This document shows positions 28,518-40,017 of a DNA stretch of 64,000 bases, in pieces (position 1 is the stretch's first letter; each line of letters begins with the position of its first letter). A program made the translations under genes and the position numbers. A model generated the notes under the pieces. The model saw only the letters and a list, made by a program, of their open reading frames with translations, was not told the origin of the DNA and ran no database searches. Source of the DNA: an uncultured Corynebacterium sp. (lineage in GTDB: Bacteria; Actinomycetota; Actinomycetes; Mycobacteriales; Mycobacteriaceae); NCBI GenBank assembly GCA_946220775.1, contig CAMIFC010000003.1, positions 137,905 through 201,904 on the forward strand. The letters are read 5' to 3'.

Positions 28518-31208
28518 TTAATTCAACGCGTCCGCAATCTGATCGCGAACTGCGACCAGACCGGCATCGATTCCGGCAGCATTTGTACCCGAGCCTTGCG
28601 CCATTGCTGGCTTACCGCCACCACGGCCCTCGACCTTTTCACCAAACGCCTTGACGATCTCGCCAGCCTTAATGCCCCGCTCCACCGCAGGCTTGTTGGC
28701 AGCCGCGACAAACGGCACCTTCTCGCCGTCGACCGCGGTAAACAGTACAACGGCGGGTTCGTTGTTGAAACGGCCGGTGGCGTCCTGGGCAATGGAACGC
28801 AGGTCGCCAGCACCGATCCCCTCGCCGAGGTTCGTCACGAGCACCTTGACGCCAGCGATGTCCTGCGCCGAGGAAATGATCTCCCCGACCTGGGACGCCA
28901 ACTGCTGAGCGCGCAACTGAGCAACCTTTTTTTCGGTTGCCTTGAGCTTGGCGGTAAGGGCGTCGATTCGTTCTGGGACCTCCTCGCTGGTGGCCTTGAA
29001 ATTGGCGGCGAGGTTGGCGACGATCGACCGGTCAGCAGCCAAGTGACGGAAGGAATCCATGCCGGTATACGCCTCAATGCGGCGCACGCCAGATCCCACG
29101 GAGGATTCGCCCAACACGGAGATCGGACCAATCTGCGACGAGTGATCCACGTGGATACCGCCACAGAGTTCCATGGAGAATGAGCCGCCGATCTCAACGA
29201 CGCGGACCTGCGAACCGTAGTTTTCACCGAACAGCGCCATCGCGCCCATCGCCTTCGCCTCGTCCAGGGACGTTTCGATGGTGTTGACCTGGTAGTCGGA
29301 ATCCACTGCGGAGTTCGCGATCTCCTCGATCTGCTGCAGCTGAGCTGCAGTCAGCTGATTACCGTAGGAAAAGTCGAAGCGCAGGTAGCCCGGCTTGTTC
29401 AGGGAACCCGCCTGCACAGCATTCGGTCCCAACACCTCGCGCAGCGCCGCGTGAATCAGGTGAGTACCAGAGTGCGCCTGCCGTGCTTGGTGGCGCCACG
29501 ACTTATCCACCTTCGCTGCCACCGCGTCACCGACCGCGAGCTCTCCCTCGGTGACCTGGACGTGATGGACAGAAACCTTCTTACCGATCTTCTGTACATC
29601 TTGGACGTTGCCCAGCCCGCCTGGTCCGACGAGTTCACCCCGGTCGGCCATCTGACCGCCGGATTCTGCATAGAACGGGGTGGCGTCCAAAATAATCTGG
29701 GCTTGCGTGCCCTGCGCGGCACGGTCGACCAACGCCCCGTCGACGATGAGGCCCAAAATGGTGCCCTCGCCTTCGAGCTGCGTGTAGCCGGTGAATTCGG
29801 TGGGGTGCGAGTCAATGAAGGGACGGTAGACCGACAAGTCCGCGTGCCCCATCTTCTTGGCAGCATTATCTGCCTTGGCGCGAGCCTTCTGCTCCGCCAT
29901 GAGGTCATGGAAGCCCTGTTCGTCCACAGTCAGGTCTGCTTCTGCCGCCATTTCCGTCGTGAGGTCGATCGGGAAGCCGTGAGTATCGTGCAGGGAGAAC
30001 GCCACCTCACCGGGGACGGTCTTGATACCGGACTTGCGAGCCTCAGCCAAGAAGTTCTCGAACAGCTGGGAGCCGGACTCGAGAGTCTTCAAGAAGGCCT
30101 TCTCTTCGGTGACTGCGACGGAACGGATGCGATCCCAGTTCTTCTCAATCTCAGGGTACGATGGGGTCATGGTCTTGCGGACCATGTCCAGCAGCTTCTC
30201 GATGACCTCGCCCTGGGCTCCGAGGAGTCGAGCCGAACGGATAATACGGCGAATCAGTCGGCGCAGAATGTATCCGCGACCTTCATTACCGGGAGTCACA
30301 CCGTCGAGAATCAGCATCAGTGCGGTTCGGCTGTGGTCGGCGATCACTCGGAAACGAATATCGGCAGCCGAGTCGACCTCGTTGCCTGCGTCGTCCTTCG
30401 CACCGTAGGTAGCGCCGGTGAGCTGTTCAGCGACGTCAATGACTGGTCGCAGCAGATCGGTCTCGTAAACGTTGTCGACATCCTGCAGCAGACAGGCGAG
30501 ACGCTCCACTCCCATGCCGGTATCGATGTTCTTCGCAGGCAGTGGCGCGACAATGTCAAAGGTGCCATCCTTCTTCGTTTCGCCACGCTCGAATTCCATG
30601 AACACGAGGTTCCAGATCTCGATGAACCGGCTATCGTCCACCGCTGGGCCGCCATCCTGGCCATAGACTGGGCCGCGGTCGTAGTAAATCTCGGAGCACG
30701 GACCGCACGGGCCAGGCACGCCCATGTGCCAATAGTTGTCCTCCATGCCCAGGCGCTGGATGCGCTCTTCCGGCAGGCCAATGACCTTGTGCCAGATGTC
30801 CGCCGCTTCGTCATCATCGGTGTAGACGGTGGCCCACAGGCGATTCGGGTCAAGCCCCAGGCCGCCTTCGTCCACGCTTCCGGTCAGCAGCTCCCAGGCG
30901 TGTTTAATCGCACCTTCTTTGAAGTACTGACCGAAGGAGAAGTTACCCGCCATCTGGAAAAACGTGTTGTGGCGGGTCGTGATGCCAACCTCGTCAATAT
31001 CCAGCGTGCGAACACACTTCTGGATGGAGGTAGCCAATTTGTATGGCGGGGTTTGCTGCCCAAGGAAGTACGGCTTGAACGGAACCATGCCCGCGTTGAC
31101 GAACAGAAGGTTCGGATCGTCAAGGATCAGCGAGGCACTGGGCACCTCGGTGTGGCCAGTCTTCGTGAAGTGTTCAATGAAGCGCTGGCGGATCTCATGC
31201 GTTTGCAC
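28518..31208 (-). CDS. alaS: Alanyl-tRNA synthetase
   Basis: Class II synthetase, 896 residues. The catalytic domain is at the N terminus ([37 protein letters not shown]). The editing domain carries the zinc motif HSGTH and the CGGIHVDH segment, and a C-terminal C-Ala domain (about 760-896) closes the protein. The start is GTG at 31208. Long plus-strand frames opposite this gene are shadows. Downstream gene ruvX follows after 22 bp. Confidence 0.98.
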   Translation of the reverse strand: MQTHEIRQRFIEHFTKTGHTEVPSASLILDDPNLLFVNAGMVPFKPYFLGQQTPPYKLATSIQKCVRTLDIDEVGITTRHNTFFQMAGNFSFGQYFKEGAIKHAWELLTGSVDEGGLGLDPNRLWATVYTDDDEAADIWHKVIGLPEERIQRLGMEDNYWHMGVPGPCGPCSEIYYDRGPVYGQDGGPAVDDSRFIEIWNLVFMEFERGETKKDGTFDIVAPLPAKNIDTGMGVERLACLLQDVDNVYETDLLRPVIDVAEQLTGATYGAKDDAGNEVDSAADIRFRVIADHSRTALMLILDGVTPGNEGRGYILRRLIRRIIRSARLLGAQGEVIEKLLDMVRKTMTPSYPEIEKNWDRIRSVAVTEEKAFLKTLESGSQLFENFLAEARKSGIKTVPGEVAFSLHDTHGFPIDLTTEMAAEADLTVDEQGFHDLMAEQKARAKADNAAKKMGHADLSVYRPFIDSHPTEFTGYTQLEGEGTILGLIVDGALVDRAAQGTQAQIILDATPFYAESGGQMADRGELVGPGGLGNVQDVQKIGKKVSVHHVQVTEGELAVGDAVAAKVDKSWRHQARQAHSGTHLIHAALREVLGPNAVQAGSLNKPGYLRFDFSYGNQLTAAQLQQIEEIANSAVDSDYQVNTIETSLDEAKAMGAMALFGENYGSQVRVVEIGGSFSMELCGGIHVDHSSQIGPISVLGESSVGSGVRRIEAYTGMDSFRHLAADRSIVANLAANFKATSEEVPERIDALTAKLKATEKKVAQLRAQQLASQVGEIISSAQDIAGVKVLVTNLGEGIGAGDLRSIAQDATGRFNNEPAVVLFTAVDGEKVPFVAAANKPAVERGIKAGEIVKAFGEKVEGRGGGKPAMAQGSGTNAAGIDAGLVAVRDQIADALN

Positions 31209-31266
31209 GGTTCTGCTACCTCAAACTCTCAAAATACTAGTGTTTATCGATGTATGCTTTGGGATT

Positions 31267-32700
31267 CTACTTGTTACGGCGGAATCCTCGAACGATACCC
31301 CGCAGCGAGTCTAGTCGCGCACTGATCGTTCGTTCATGGCCATGATTGGTCGGCTTGTAATAAACAGCATCCGCAATATCGTCCGGCAAATACTGCTGCT
31401 GAAGCACACCGAGCGGATCATCGTGAGGATACTTATATCCCACGGCATGCCCCAACGCCTTTGCTCCGCTGTAGTGCCCATCCCGCAGGTGCGGTGGCAC
31501 GGGGCCTCCCCGACCGGCCTGGATATCAGCGATGGCGTTGCCGATGCCCAGGTATGCCGCGTTGCTTTTCGGCGACGTCGCAAGGTGAACCGTCGCGTGC
31601 GCCAACGTGATCCGAGCTTCCGGCATGCCGATGAAGCTCACCGCTTGATGCGCCGCCACCGCCACTTGCAGTGCGCTGTGGTCTGCCGTTCCAATATCTT
31701 CGGACGCCAATATAGTCAAACGCCGTGCAATAAACCTAGGGTCTTCCCCACCTTCCAGCATGCGGGCGAGATAGTGCAGCGCAGCATCAGGATCGGATCC
31801 TCGGATGGACTTGATGAAGGCACTAGTAACGTCATAGTGCTGGTCCCCATCCCGGTCGTAACGCACGACGGCTTTGTTCGTAGATCGCTGAACATCAGCA
31901 ACAGTGACCGCGACCGGAGCTTCACTGGTTGCCTCCGGATGCTGAGCGAGGACGTCCTCGGCTGCAGCCTCCAGGTAGGTCAGGCTTCGCCGCGCATCAC
32001 CACCGGAAATCGCAACGAGGTGAGCCAGGGCTGCGTCCTCAAGCTTGAGAGCACCATCGTAACCACGGGGGTCGGTGAGGGCGCGCTGCACGAGGACCTC
32101 GATGTCCGCCTCAGCCAACGGCTGCAACGTCACGAGGAGCGATCGGCTGAGCAGCGGCGATACCACGGAAAAGCTAGGGTTTTCGGTGGTCGCGGCGACC
32201 AAAAGCACTGTCCGGTTCTCCACGGCCGCGAGCAGGGCGTCCTGCTGAGTTTTGGAAAACCGATGGACCTCGTCGATGAACAGTACGGTGCGCTCGCCGT
32301 GGATGAGTCGGCGGCGAGCCTCGTCAATAACCTCGCGCACTTGCTTCACGCCAGAGTCCAACGCGGACAACGCCACAAAATGGCGACCTGATGCCGCCGA
32401 CACGAGGCTGGCGATCGTCGTTTTTCCAGTCCCCGGCGGACCAAATAAAATGACGGACGAATCGCCATGGCCCTCGACCAAGCGACGAAGTGGAGTGCCT
32501 TTGCCTAAGACATGATCTTGGCCGACAACCTCGTCTAGATCCCGCGGGCGCATGCGCACCGCCAGTGGTGCGTGCGTGCCCGGGTGAAAATACTGCTCCG
32601 CGCTTGCCGAACGTCGGCCCCCTAGATTCCCCTTGGTTGCGCCAGAACCTGTGGAGTCAGACGGCTCAAACGATCCGGCCTGAGAGAACAGATCAGCCAT
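31267..32700 (-). CDS. rarA: Replication-associated recombination protein RarA (MgsA) AAA ATPase
   Basis: AAA+ ATPase acting at stalled replication forks, related to RuvB and eukaryotic WRNIP1. Walker [10 protein letters not shown], Walker [10 protein letters not shown], sensor AATTENPSF, then the C-terminal RarA domain with [19 protein letters not shown]. About 477 residues. The ATG at 32700 (MADLFSQAG) has AGGA at proper distance and overlaps the stop of the phosphotransferase-like gene by 8 bp; the frame is open 8 codons further upstream but lacks support. Confidence 0.94.
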   Translation of the reverse strand: MADLFSQAGSFEPSDSTGSGATKGNLGGRRSASAEQYFHPGTHAPLAVRMRPRDLDEVVGQDHVLGKGTPLRRLVEGHGDSSVILFGPPGTGKTTIASLVSAASGRHFVALSALDSGVKQVREVIDEARRRLIHGERTVLFIDEVHRFSKTQQDALLAAVENRTVLLVAATTENPSFSVVSPLLSRSLLVTLQPLAEADIEVLVQRALTDPRGYDGALKLEDAALAHLVAISGGDARRSLTYLEAAAEDVLAQHPEATSEAPVAVTVADVQRSTNKAVVRYDRDGDQHYDVTSAFIKSIRGSDPDAALHYLARMLEGGEDPRFIARRLTILASEDIGTADHSALQVAVAAHQAVSFIGMPEARITLAHATVHLATSPKSNAAYLGIGNAIADIQAGRGGPVPPHLRDGHYSGAKALGHAVGYKYPHDDPLGVLQQQYLPDDIADAVYYKPTNHGHERTISARLDSLRGIVRGFRRNK

Positions 32701-33937
32701 CGCCGCGTTCCTGAGGGGTGGCACCGAGCCGGGCCAACGCCGCGAGCAGAGACTTCGTTAATTCCCCGACAACCGGATACCCCGGCCGATCGTGGTTCAT
32801 CGCGAATCGCTGGATGGCCTCCAGCGTCGTAGCCAGGTCAACGAGCTGCGCATTCGTGAGGTTCTTCAGATCGTCCCCACCGATGTTGAACTCCTCGAGC
32901 TCGGAGAGATTAGCCGGCCCGTAGTACAGCAACGCGAGGGAGAAAAACGCCCAGCCGATCAGGGAAGCCATGATCGCCGCGTACAGCTCATCATCGTCGC
33001 GGTATTCCGGCCACATTTGGGTGATTTCCACACGCCATGCCGCGATAAACTCGTCGGTTTCCTCGTCGGTCAAGGCCGGGGTGGATGTGTCCTGTGGGAA
33101 GCCAGCGACGACACACGCCACATCGAATGCGATGTCCCGGAAGCCAGCCCACTCGTAATCCAGGAAGTAAACCCGGTTGGTAAGCAACAGGTTATCGGGG
33201 GTCAGATCAAACGGAGTAAACGCCCGAATATCGACTCGGTTCTGCCGATCAGCGGCGTAATTCGCAAAATCAACGACGACAGGATCGATCGGTACCTTGT
33301 TTTTGGTCAGCAGTTTGACGCCCGTCTTGATGAGTTCATCAATCCGCAGGTCACGGCCCTGCAACGCATTGGAAGAAATGCCGTGGCGCTGGCACTGTCG
33401 GCGAAGAAGCGTCACATAGGCTTCTTCGCGACCAGCGGTGGCCACGTGCATGCGCCCGAGTGCCCGACCCAACTTTCGGAGTGCCACCAGACGGTCGTCG
33501 GCATCGAAGTGGTTGATGACATCCGTGAAGTTTTTACCGTCCCCCAAATCGGAAAGAACCAGCAAGCGCTTCTCAATGTCATAGGCCAAGAGCTGCGGCC
33601 CCGGTCGGCCCTCTTCTGCCAACGAGTTGGTGAATTGGTAGGCCACCAGCTCGCGGAACAAGACCGCTTCGTCCAACGTGATGTTGAGATCTTCGCTCAC
33701 CTGGCGAGCGTCCGGGTCAGCTGGGGGCAACTGCTTCACGACCACCGTGCGCTCCGGCAGGAAGTCGTTTTGTGCAACGCGCGCTCGAAGAACCAACGCA
33801 GCACCGTTGCCTCCCAAATCTTCCGGATGGGTGAGCTCCGGGGTCCCTCCAAATCTGGAGGCCAAGAGCTCTTGGGCGGCACTCACCGTGTTGTCAATGG
33901 TCAATGCGGTGCTGTCTTGATTCACTTCTTTGCTCAT
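32693..33937 (-). CDS. Aminoglycoside phosphotransferase-fold protein, catalytic His replaced
   Basis: 414 residues with the choline/aminoglycoside kinase fold. An ATP-binding Lys is likely at K68 (VVVKQLPP), the Brenner motif is PFDLTPDN (D244, N249) and the metal Asp is D260 (FLDYEWAG). The His two residues before D244 in the usual HGD motif is a Pro here. The substrate is unknown; resistance to aminoglycosides should not be inferred. It lies between aspS (38 bp upstream) and rarA (8-bp overlap), so it is co-expressed with housekeeping genes. Confidence 0.75.
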   Translation of the reverse strand: MSKEVNQDSTALTIDNTVSAAQELLASRFGGTPELTHPEDLGGNGAALVLRARVAQNDFLPERTVVVKQLPPADPDARQVSEDLNITLDEAVLFRELVAYQFTNSLAEEGRPGPQLLAYDIEKRLLVLSDLGDGKNFTDVINHFDADDRLVALRKLGRALGRMHVATAGREEAYVTLLRRQCQRHGISSNALQGRDLRIDELIKTGVKLLTKNKVPIDPVVVDFANYAADRQNRVDIRAFTPFDLTPDNLLLTNRVYFLDYEWAGFRDIAFDVACVVAGFPQDTSTPALTDEETDEFIAAWRVEITQMWPEYRDDDELYAAIMASLIGWAFFSLALLYYGPANLSELEEFNIGGDDLKNLTNAQLVDLATTLEAIQRFAMNHDRPGYPVVGELTKSLLAALARLGATPQERGDG

Positions 33938-33975
33938 TCTTATGGCTGGCTGCGAACCGGCCAGTCAACTTATTT

Positions 33976-35799
33976 TTAGGATTCCGAACCAGGCTTCGCG
34001 CCGACCTTCGTGGCCTTTCGGTTCTTCTTTGGCTTCACGTCGATGCCGGATTCCTTGCGCTGCTCAGGCGTGATCTCGCCAGGCGCATCGGTCAACGGAT
34101 CGACACCGCCACCGGACTTCGGGAATGCGATGACGTCTCGGATGGAGTCGAACCCACCCAGAAGGCTAACAATTCGATCCCAGCCGAAGGCGATACCGCC
34201 GTGTGGTGGTGCGCCGAAGGCGAATGCGTCGAGTAGGAAGCCAAACTTCTCCTTGGCCTCTTCCTCAGAGATGCCCATCACCTTAAACACGCGCTCCTGG
34301 ATGTCCGAACGGTGGATACGAATAGAACCGCCACCGATCTCGTTTCCATTACACACGATGTCATATGCGTAGGCCAGAGCAGAGCCTGGATCCTCATCAA
34401 AGGTGTCGAGAAACTCCGGCTTCGGCGAGGTAAACGCATGGTGCACCGCGGTCCATGCGGAGTTACCAAGCGCAACATCACCTTCAGCCTGAGCATCAGC
34501 CGCTGGCTCGAACATCGGAGCATCCACAACCCAGGTGAATGCCCATTCGTCGTCCTTGATCAGGCCCAGCTTCGAGGCAATTTCGCCACGAGCTGCGCCC
34601 AGCAGGCCGCGCGAGGACTTAGTGTCACCGGCAGCGAAGAAAATGCAGTCGCCTGGTTTTGCACCGACGTGCTCTGCGATTCCGGCGCGCTCTGCGTCCG
34701 TGATGTTCTTAGCCACTGGGCCGCTCAGCTCACCGTCCTTACCAATGAGGATGTATGCAAGCCCCTTGGCGCCGCGCTGCTTGGCCCATTCTTGCCATGC
34801 ATCGAGTTGACGACGTGGCTGGCTAGCGCCACCGTCCATGACAACCGCGCCCACGTATTCGTTCTGGAACACCCGGAAGGTGGTGTCCTTGAAGAACTCG
34901 GTACACTCCGTGATCTGGATATCGAAACGCAGATCCGGCTTGTCGGAGCCATACAGGCGCATCGCATCGGCGTAGGTCATGCGTGGGAATGGCGTCGTCA
35001 CCTTGTAGCCCGCTGCCTGCCAGACGTCGGTGAGGATTTCCTCGGCCAACGCAATGACGTCCTCCTGGTCGACGAAGCTCATCTCAACGTCGAGCTGGGT
35101 GAACTCTGGCTGACGGTCGGCGCGGAAGTCCTCATCGCGGTAGCAGCGTGCCAGCTGGTAGTAACGCTCCATGCCGGCAACCATCAACAGCTGCTTGAAC
35201 AGCTGTGGGGACTGTGGCAGCGCATAGAAAGTACCTGGCTTCAGACGCGCTGGAACCAGGAAGTCGCGTGCGCCTTCTGGGGTCGAGCGGGTCAGCGTTG
35301 GGGTCTCGATCTCCGTGAAATCATGGCGAGCCAGCACGTTGCGGGCGGCAGCGTTCACCTTGGAGCGCAGTCGCAGCGCATCGCCCTGGGACTTACGGCG
35401 CAAATCCAGGTAGCGGTACTTCAGGCGGGTCTCCTCGCCCACTTCACCTGCCGACGATGGGTCGTCGATCTGGAAAGGAAGTGGTGCAGATTCGTTGAGA
35501 ACCTCCAGCTGGCTAACGTTCACCTCAACTGCGCCGGATGGTAGGTTCGGGTTCTCCGAGCCCTCCGGGCGTGCCTCGACACGGCCAACCACACGGATGC
35601 AGTATTCGCTACGCAAATCGTGAGCGCGCTCTGCGACCTCGGATTCGCGGAAGACGACCTGTGCCACGCCGGAGCGGTCACGAAGGTCAATGAAGATTAC
35701 TCCGCCGTGGTCGCGTCGACGCCCCACCCAACCGGTGAGGGTGACCTCGGAGTCAATGTCTTCTGGGCGGAGTTCGCCGGCAAGATGTGTACGCAGCAC
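33976..35799 (-). CDS. aspS: Aspartyl-tRNA synthetase, bacterial type
   Basis: Class II synthetase of 607 residues. N-terminal OB anticodon domain ([24 protein letters not shown]), catalytic core with [14 protein letters not shown] and [12 protein letters not shown], a bacterial GAD insertion around 290-410, and the final motif [13 protein letters not shown]. The basic C-terminal tail (about 25 residues) is Lys/Arg rich. Whether it discriminates Asp- from Asn-tRNA cannot be settled here. The GTG start at 35799 faces the divergent zinc peptidase gene. Confidence 0.97.
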   Translation of the reverse strand: MLRTHLAGELRPEDIDSEVTLTGWVGRRRDHGGVIFIDLRDRSGVAQVVFRESEVAERAHDLRSEYCIRVVGRVEARPEGSENPNLPSGAVEVNVSQLEVLNESAPLPFQIDDPSSAGEVGEETRLKYRYLDLRRKSQGDALRLRSKVNAAARNVLARHDFTEIETPTLTRSTPEGARDFLVPARLKPGTFYALPQSPQLFKQLLMVAGMERYYQLARCYRDEDFRADRQPEFTQLDVEMSFVDQEDVIALAEEILTDVWQAAGYKVTTPFPRMTYADAMRLYGSDKPDLRFDIQITECTEFFKDTTFRVFQNEYVGAVVMDGGASQPRRQLDAWQEWAKQRGAKGLAYILIGKDGELSGPVAKNITDAERAGIAEHVGAKPGDCIFFAAGDTKSSRGLLGAARGEIASKLGLIKDDEWAFTWVVDAPMFEPAADAQAEGDVALGNSAWTAVHHAFTSPKPEFLDTFDEDPGSALAYAYDIVCNGNEIGGGSIRIHRSDIQERVFKVMGISEEEAKEKFGFLLDAFAFGAPPHGGIAFGWDRIVSLLGGFDSIRDVIAFPKSGGGVDPLTDAPGEITPEQRKESGIDVKPKKNRKATKVGAKPGSES

Positions 35800-35975
35800 G
35801 TCGCTGATGTTCCTTCCACGCTGTTTTCAACGGTTCCAACGATCGACGGTATCGGATCAGCCCCTCAGCATACTCGGTCTTCATTTGTCCCAGTAGGTAG
35901 TCCCCTCTTATATCACCGTGACCTAAGGAAGATACTGGGCATTTCCTTATCGTGGCATGTGGCAAACTAACCAGT

Positions 35976-36932
35976 GTGACCTTTAATAAGAATCTTGGCG
36001 ATACACAGGGCCGTGCCTCCGGTACTGGCGGTTCTGGTGGCAGTAACTTCAGTGGCGGCATGGGCTTCGGTGGCTCTGGCCGCGGCGGCGGTGGAAACTC
36101 CCTCGTCAACATGCTCGTCTCCCAAATCGGCATGCGGTTTGGAATCCCCGGAATCATCATCGCGGCGATCGTATTGTTTTTCATCAATGGCGGCGGCGGA
36201 ATCTTTAATAGTGGTTCAGATCAGCAGTCCCAGATCAGCGCCTCCCAATCCGGCCGAGGCCTCGAGCATTGCAAGACGTTCGAGGACGCCAACCAACACG
36301 ACGATTGCCGGATTCAAGCCACCGCTATTTCCCTCGACAGATTTTGGCAAGATGCCCTCCCCCAGGAGGCCAATATTCACTACACCGAGCCGGGAATCGT
36401 GATCGGTGGCGGCCAGATGCGCACTGGATGCGGACTCGCGGATGCCAGTCAAACCGGGCCGTTCTATTGCCCTGGTGACGAAACCGCGTACTTTGCGACC
36501 CCATTCTTTCAACAGCTGAAGCAAATGGGCGGGTCGGATGGCCCCTTCGCCCAGATGTATGTGGTCGCCCACGAGATTGGCCACCACATCCAGCACTTGG
36601 AGGGAACGCTGGGATTATCGGACTATAACCAGCCTGGCGCCGACTCGAATGCCGTGAAAATCGAGCTTCAGGCCGATTGCTACGCGGGTCTGTGGGCTAG
36701 CCACGCCGATAAGGGGCCGGACGCTGTTCTGGATCCGCTGACTCAAGATCAGGTCAATCAGGCCGTGAAATCAGCGAGGGCTATCGGCGATGATGTCATC
36801 CAACAGTCCTCGGGCCAGCACGTGAACCCGGATAAGTGGACGCACGGCTCCTCGAAACAGCGCGTCGATTCCTTCCTTCGCGGCTACCAGGGCGGAACGA
36901 TGGCCAGCTGCAAGCAGAGCTTTAACCGCTAG
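35976..36932 (+). CDS. Membrane-anchored neutral zinc metallopeptidase (YpfJ family)
   Basis: Putative zinc peptidase with HExxH motif AHEIGHHIQH (H199, E200, H203 from the chosen start). A Gly/Ser-rich N terminus of about 45 residues precedes one membrane segment (about 53-71, GIPGIIIAAIVLFFI), then the peptidase domain with LQADCYAGLWA, which supplies the third ligand. The likely start is GTG at 35976 (VTFNKNLGD); an ATG eight codons earlier is possible. About 318 residues, substrate unknown. It stands alone on the plus strand, divergent from aspS and convergent with hisS. Confidence 0.85.
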   Translation: MTFNKNLGDTQGRASGTGGSGGSNFSGGMGFGGSGRGGGGNSLVNMLVSQIGMRFGIPGIIIAAIVLFFINGGGGIFNSGSDQQSQISASQSGRGLEHCKTFEDANQHDDCRIQATAISLDRFWQDALPQEANIHYTEPGIVIGGGQMRTGCGLADASQTGPFYCPGDETAYFATPFFQQLKQMGGSDGPFAQMYVVAHEIGHHIQHLEGTLGLSDYNQPGADSNAVKIELQADCYAGLWASHADKGPDAVLDPLTQDQVNQAVKSARAIGDDVIQQSSGQHVNPDKWTHGSSKQRVDSFLRGYQGGTMASCKQSFNR

Positions 36933-36968
36933 CCCAGTCGGCCCTGGTCTAGCCTGGTAACACGCCGA

Positions 36969-38273
36969 CTAGCCCAGCACGCCGGCCACGTGGGTAAGGA
37001 CATCCGCCAGCGCGACGTCCTCCTGGCTCCCTGCGTCGAGGTCCTTCACAGCGACAGTTCCGGCGGCGAGTTCTTGGTCGCCCATGACCAGCGCCACTCG
37101 TGCTCCCGCACGGTTAGCCCCCTTCATCGCGCCCTTGAGCCCACGGTCACCGTAAGCCATGTCTGCTCCGATGCCCTTACCCCGCAGCTCATCGATTAGC
37201 GCAACCATACGACGCTTCGCATCGGCTCCAAGGGCGATGCCATAAACGTCGACTCGACGGCCGGTAGCAGCCTTCTTGCCTTCAGCTTCCAGTGCGAGCA
37301 GTGCTCGGTCGACGCCCAGACCGAAACCAATGCCCGACAGATCCTGCCCGCCCAGCTGAGCCATCAGACCGTCGTAGCGACCACCGCCGCCGATCCCCGA
37401 CTGAGCGCCCAGCCCGTCATGAACAAACTCGAAGCACGTCTTCGTGTAGTAGTCGAGGCCGCGGACCATGCGCGGATTAATCGTGTATGCCACGTCAAGA
37501 TCGTCAAGCACCCCAGTCACGGTCTCGAAGTGTTCCCGCGAACTATCGGACAGGTGATCCTTCATCAACGGCGCATCCACCAGCATTTCTTGCATTGCCG
37601 GGCGCTTATCGTCCAACACACGCAGCGGGTTGAGCTTCGCGCGACGTTGGGTCTCTTCATCCAGTGGCAGCGTAGCCAGGAACTCCTGCAGCTTCGCGCG
37701 GTAAGCAGGCCGGTCAGTCGAATCGCCCAGGGAGGTCAGCTCCAAGCGAAAGCCGTCGAGGCCAATGCTGCGGAAACAACGATCAGCCAGCGCGATCACT
37801 TCCGCGTCCAGTGCGGGATCGTCCACGCCAATGGCCTCCACACCGACCTGCTGAAGCTGGCGGAAACGCCCCGCCTGTGGCCGTTCGTAGCGGAAGAATG
37901 GGCCATTGTAAGCAAGCTTGACTGGCAACTGCCCACGATCCAGGTTGTGTTGAATAACCGCGCGCATCACTCCGGCGGTGCCTTCCGGGCGTAGCGTCAC
38001 GGAACGGTCGCCACGATCGGCGAACGTGTACATCTCCTTGCTCACCACGTCGGTGGATTCCCCCACACCCCGAGCAAATAGAGAAGTATCCTCAAATACC
38101 GGCAGTTCGATGTGCTCATAGCCCGCGTTGTGGGCTGCAGTAATGAAGGCTTCGCGAACCGCAAAAAATTCCGAGGACTGAGGTGGGAAATAGTCCGGAA
38201 TGCCCTTCGGCGCGTGGAGCGGTTGGAACTTCTGCTCGGAGTTGTGTCCTGATTTTTTCGCTGCGTTAGTCAC
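36969..38273 (-). CDS. hisS: Histidyl-tRNA synthetase
   Basis: Class II synthetase of 434 residues. Motif 2 region [22 protein letters not shown], the histidine-specific [14 protein letters not shown], the GGGGRYDGL loop and [13 protein letters not shown] are all present, followed by the anticodon domain. The start is GTG. It lies 45 bp after the metallo-beta-lactamase-fold gene. Between this gene and the zinc peptidase lies a long-loop dyad AGTCGGC/GCCGACT (36935-36970) but no clear terminator. Confidence 0.97.
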   Translation of the reverse strand: MTNAAKKSGHNSEQKFQPLHAPKGIPDYFPPQSSEFFAVREAFITAAHNAGYEHIELPVFEDTSLFARGVGESTDVVSKEMYTFADRGDRSVTLRPEGTAGVMRAVIQHNLDRGQLPVKLAYNGPFFRYERPQAGRFRQLQQVGVEAIGVDDPALDAEVIALADRCFRSIGLDGFRLELTSLGDSTDRPAYRAKLQEFLATLPLDEETQRRAKLNPLRVLDDKRPAMQEMLVDAPLMKDHLSDSSREHFETVTGVLDDLDVAYTINPRMVRGLDYYTKTCFEFVHDGLGAQSGIGGGGRYDGLMAQLGGQDLSGIGFGLGVDRALLALEAEGKKAATGRRVDVYGIALGADAKRRMVALIDELRGKGIGADMAYGDRGLKGAMKGANRAGARVALVMGDQELAAGTVAVKDLDAGSQEDVALADVLTHVAGVLG

Positions 38274-38318
38274 AGTCCCACATCTTAGTGACTCCGCCGG
38301 ACACCGGTACCTCCACCC

Positions 38319-39002
38319 CTACTGCACTTCGTGGAGGAAGGGGTTCGTTTTCTTCTCCTGTCCCACCGTCGTCTGCGGACCGTGGCCAGGCAGCACCGTA
38401 TCGTCGTCATCAAATTCGGACGCCACCCGCTTCAACGACAACATCATGTCCTCAGGGTTACTTCCCGGCAGGTCTGTCCTTCCCACTCCCCCGTTGAACA
38501 ACACATCGCCGCCAATCACCAACCCCGGCACACGGAACATGACAGACCCCGGTGAATGCCCGGGCATGTGATGCACGCGGAACGGCCGACCACCAATCTC
38601 CACATCGTCGCCAAGGTTGTGGACCTCCGTGGGGATTTTCATATTGGCTACATCAAAGATTCGTTCCAGTTCAGGCATTCGCTGGTTGTCCGCTGGTTGT
38701 TCCACTAGCGCCCGGTCGGCGGCATGAATGAAAACGGGAACATCGAATTCCGCAACGTCGCGGACATGGTCGATATGACCGTGGGTGAGCACAATACGCT
38801 CGACATAAAAACCGTGGTCTTGCTGAGCCTGACGGATCAACTCGGCCGCACCGTGGCCGGGGTCAATGACGGTCGCGGGCTGGCGTCCTTCGGAGTCCTT
38901 CTTTGCACTTGGTTGATCGTCGATAGCGATATAGCAATTGGTTTGAAAAGGGCCAGCGGGAAAACCCAGCAAGCGGAAGTCGGTGTTTACAGAATTATCC
39001 AT
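38319..39002 (-). CDS. Metallo-beta-lactamase-fold hydrolase (glyoxalase II-like)
   Basis: 227 residues with the metal motif THGHIDH (H74, H76, D78, H79), the second His in HMPGHSPGSVMF and a C-terminal LPGHGPQT. This pattern is that of glyoxalase II-like thiolester hydrolases; the substrate is unknown. In actinobacteria a gene of this family commonly lies beside hisS and rel, as here. It is transcribed divergently from the cyclophilin gene. Confidence 0.85.
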   Translation of the reverse strand: MDNSVNTDFRLLGFPAGPFQTNCYIAIDDQPSAKKDSEGRQPATVIDPGHGAAELIRQAQQDHGFYVERIVLTHGHIDHVRDVAEFDVPVFIHAADRALVEQPADNQRMPELERIFDVANMKIPTEVHNLGDDVEIGGRPFRVHHMPGHSPGSVMFRVPGLVIGGDVLFNGGVGRTDLPGSNPEDMMLSLKRVASEFDDDDTVLPGHGPQTTVGQEKKTNPFLHEVQ

Positions 39003-39087
39003 GAACCCATGGTGTCAGAAGTTCAAACCCCATAGGGCATAATGGTTCACCAGTTGAGTACGGAAAACGAAAGGCACACGATCGACA

Positions 39088-39957
39088 GTGAGTGAAGAAT
39101 CAGGCTTGCCCAACACGCAGCGTCGCGATGATGCGCTGAAGTCGCTGGACAAAACCATCAAAGGACGCGAACGCAAGGCCAAGACCGCCCCACTTGGCGT
39201 GATGGCGGCGACCGTGGCTGTTCTCGCGCTGATCGTCGGTGGCATCTACTTCGCCACGACGTACACCGGATCCTCGAACGAAGACACGGAAACAACCGCC
39301 GAGGGACAGGATCAGGCCGAAGAGCAAAACCAGCAGCAGGCCAGCCTTCCAGAGGGGCCGTTGAAGCCATACCCGGAGACCGTGAGCTGCGAGTACCCGA
39401 GCGACGGTGAAGCTGCCAAGGACGTAGAAAAGCCAGGAGGCGAGGGCATCGCGACGTCCGGAACCGTCAAGGTCAAGCTCGCGACGACCGCCGGCGATAT
39501 CCCCATTGAGCTCGACCGTGGTACCTCCCCCTGTAGCGTCAACAGCTTCGAATCCCTGGTCAAGCAGAATTTCTTCAACGACACCGTCTGCCACCGCCAC
39601 GTGAAGTCCGAGCAGATGGGCATCCTGCAGTGTGGTGACCCAACGGGCACTGGTACCGGCGGCCCAGGCTACAAGTTTGATGATGAGTTCCCACTCAATG
39701 GTGTAGCCGAGGACGCAGCCCAGCAGCCACTGACCTACCCGCGTGGCACCCTTGCCATGGCAAACTCCGGTCCCGGCACGAACGGCTCCCAGTTCTTCCT
39801 GGTGACCAAAGACACGACGCTGCCACCGGCATATAACGTTTTCGGCACCATCGATGAGGCTGGTTTGAAAACCCTCGACAAGATCGCTGAAAAGGCTCCG
39901 GAGGGCGACAGCAAGCCTGCGGAGGAAGTAAAGATCACCACGGCCAACGTAGAATAA
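39088..39957 (+). CDS. Membrane-anchored cyclophilin-type peptidyl-prolyl isomerase
   Basis: Proline isomerase exposed outside the membrane: a cytosolic N terminus of about 35 residues, one membrane segment (about 37-57), a Glu/Gln-rich linker, and the cyclophilin domain (about 125-285). The domain shows HVKSEQMGILQCGD, PRGTLAMANSGPGTNGSQFFL and YNVFG. Two cysteines flank the active-site loop (CHRH and LQCGD, where cytosolic cyclophilins have FHR and QGGD), which suggests a disulfide. GTG start at 39088. A strong terminator follows. It corresponds in context to mycobacterial ppiB beside rel. Confidence 0.93.
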   Translation: MSEESGLPNTQRRDDALKSLDKTIKGRERKAKTAPLGVMAATVAVLALIVGGIYFATTYTGSSNEDTETTAEGQDQAEEQNQQQASLPEGPLKPYPETVSCEYPSDGEAAKDVEKPGGEGIATSGTVKVKLATTAGDIPIELDRGTSPCSVNSFESLVKQNFFNDTVCHRHVKSEQMGILQCGDPTGTGTGGPGYKFDDEFPLNGVAEDAAQQPLTYPRGTLAMANSGPGTNGSQFFLVTKDTTLPPAYNVFGTIDEAGLKTLDKIAEKAPEGDSKPAEEVKITTANVE

Positions 39958-39980
39958 CTTCTTGGCTGAATAGCCCATTA

Positions 39981-40010
39981 GCCCCCGACGGAATACCGTC
40001 GGGGGCTTTC
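39981..40010. terminator. Strong hairpin terminator between the cyclophilin gene and rel
   Basis: Eleven-bp perfect stem GCCCCCGACGG/CCGTCGGGGGC with loop AATA, followed on the plus strand by TTTC. It sits in the 60-bp convergent gap and can serve the cyclophilin gene; the minus-strand side lacks U residues, so termination of rel would be weaker. Confidence 0.8.
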
Positions 40011-40017
40011 ACATGGA

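Noticed and set aside
29451..31325. 624-residue plus-strand open frame opposite alaS
   Set aside because: It is antisense to a fully conserved alanyl-tRNA synthetase gene. Long antisense frames are expected in GC-rich DNA and this one has no recognisable domain.
32693..33937. Aminoglycoside resistance gene
   Set aside because: The fold is similar, but the catalytic-loop His is replaced and the gene is embedded in a housekeeping operon without any mobile element.
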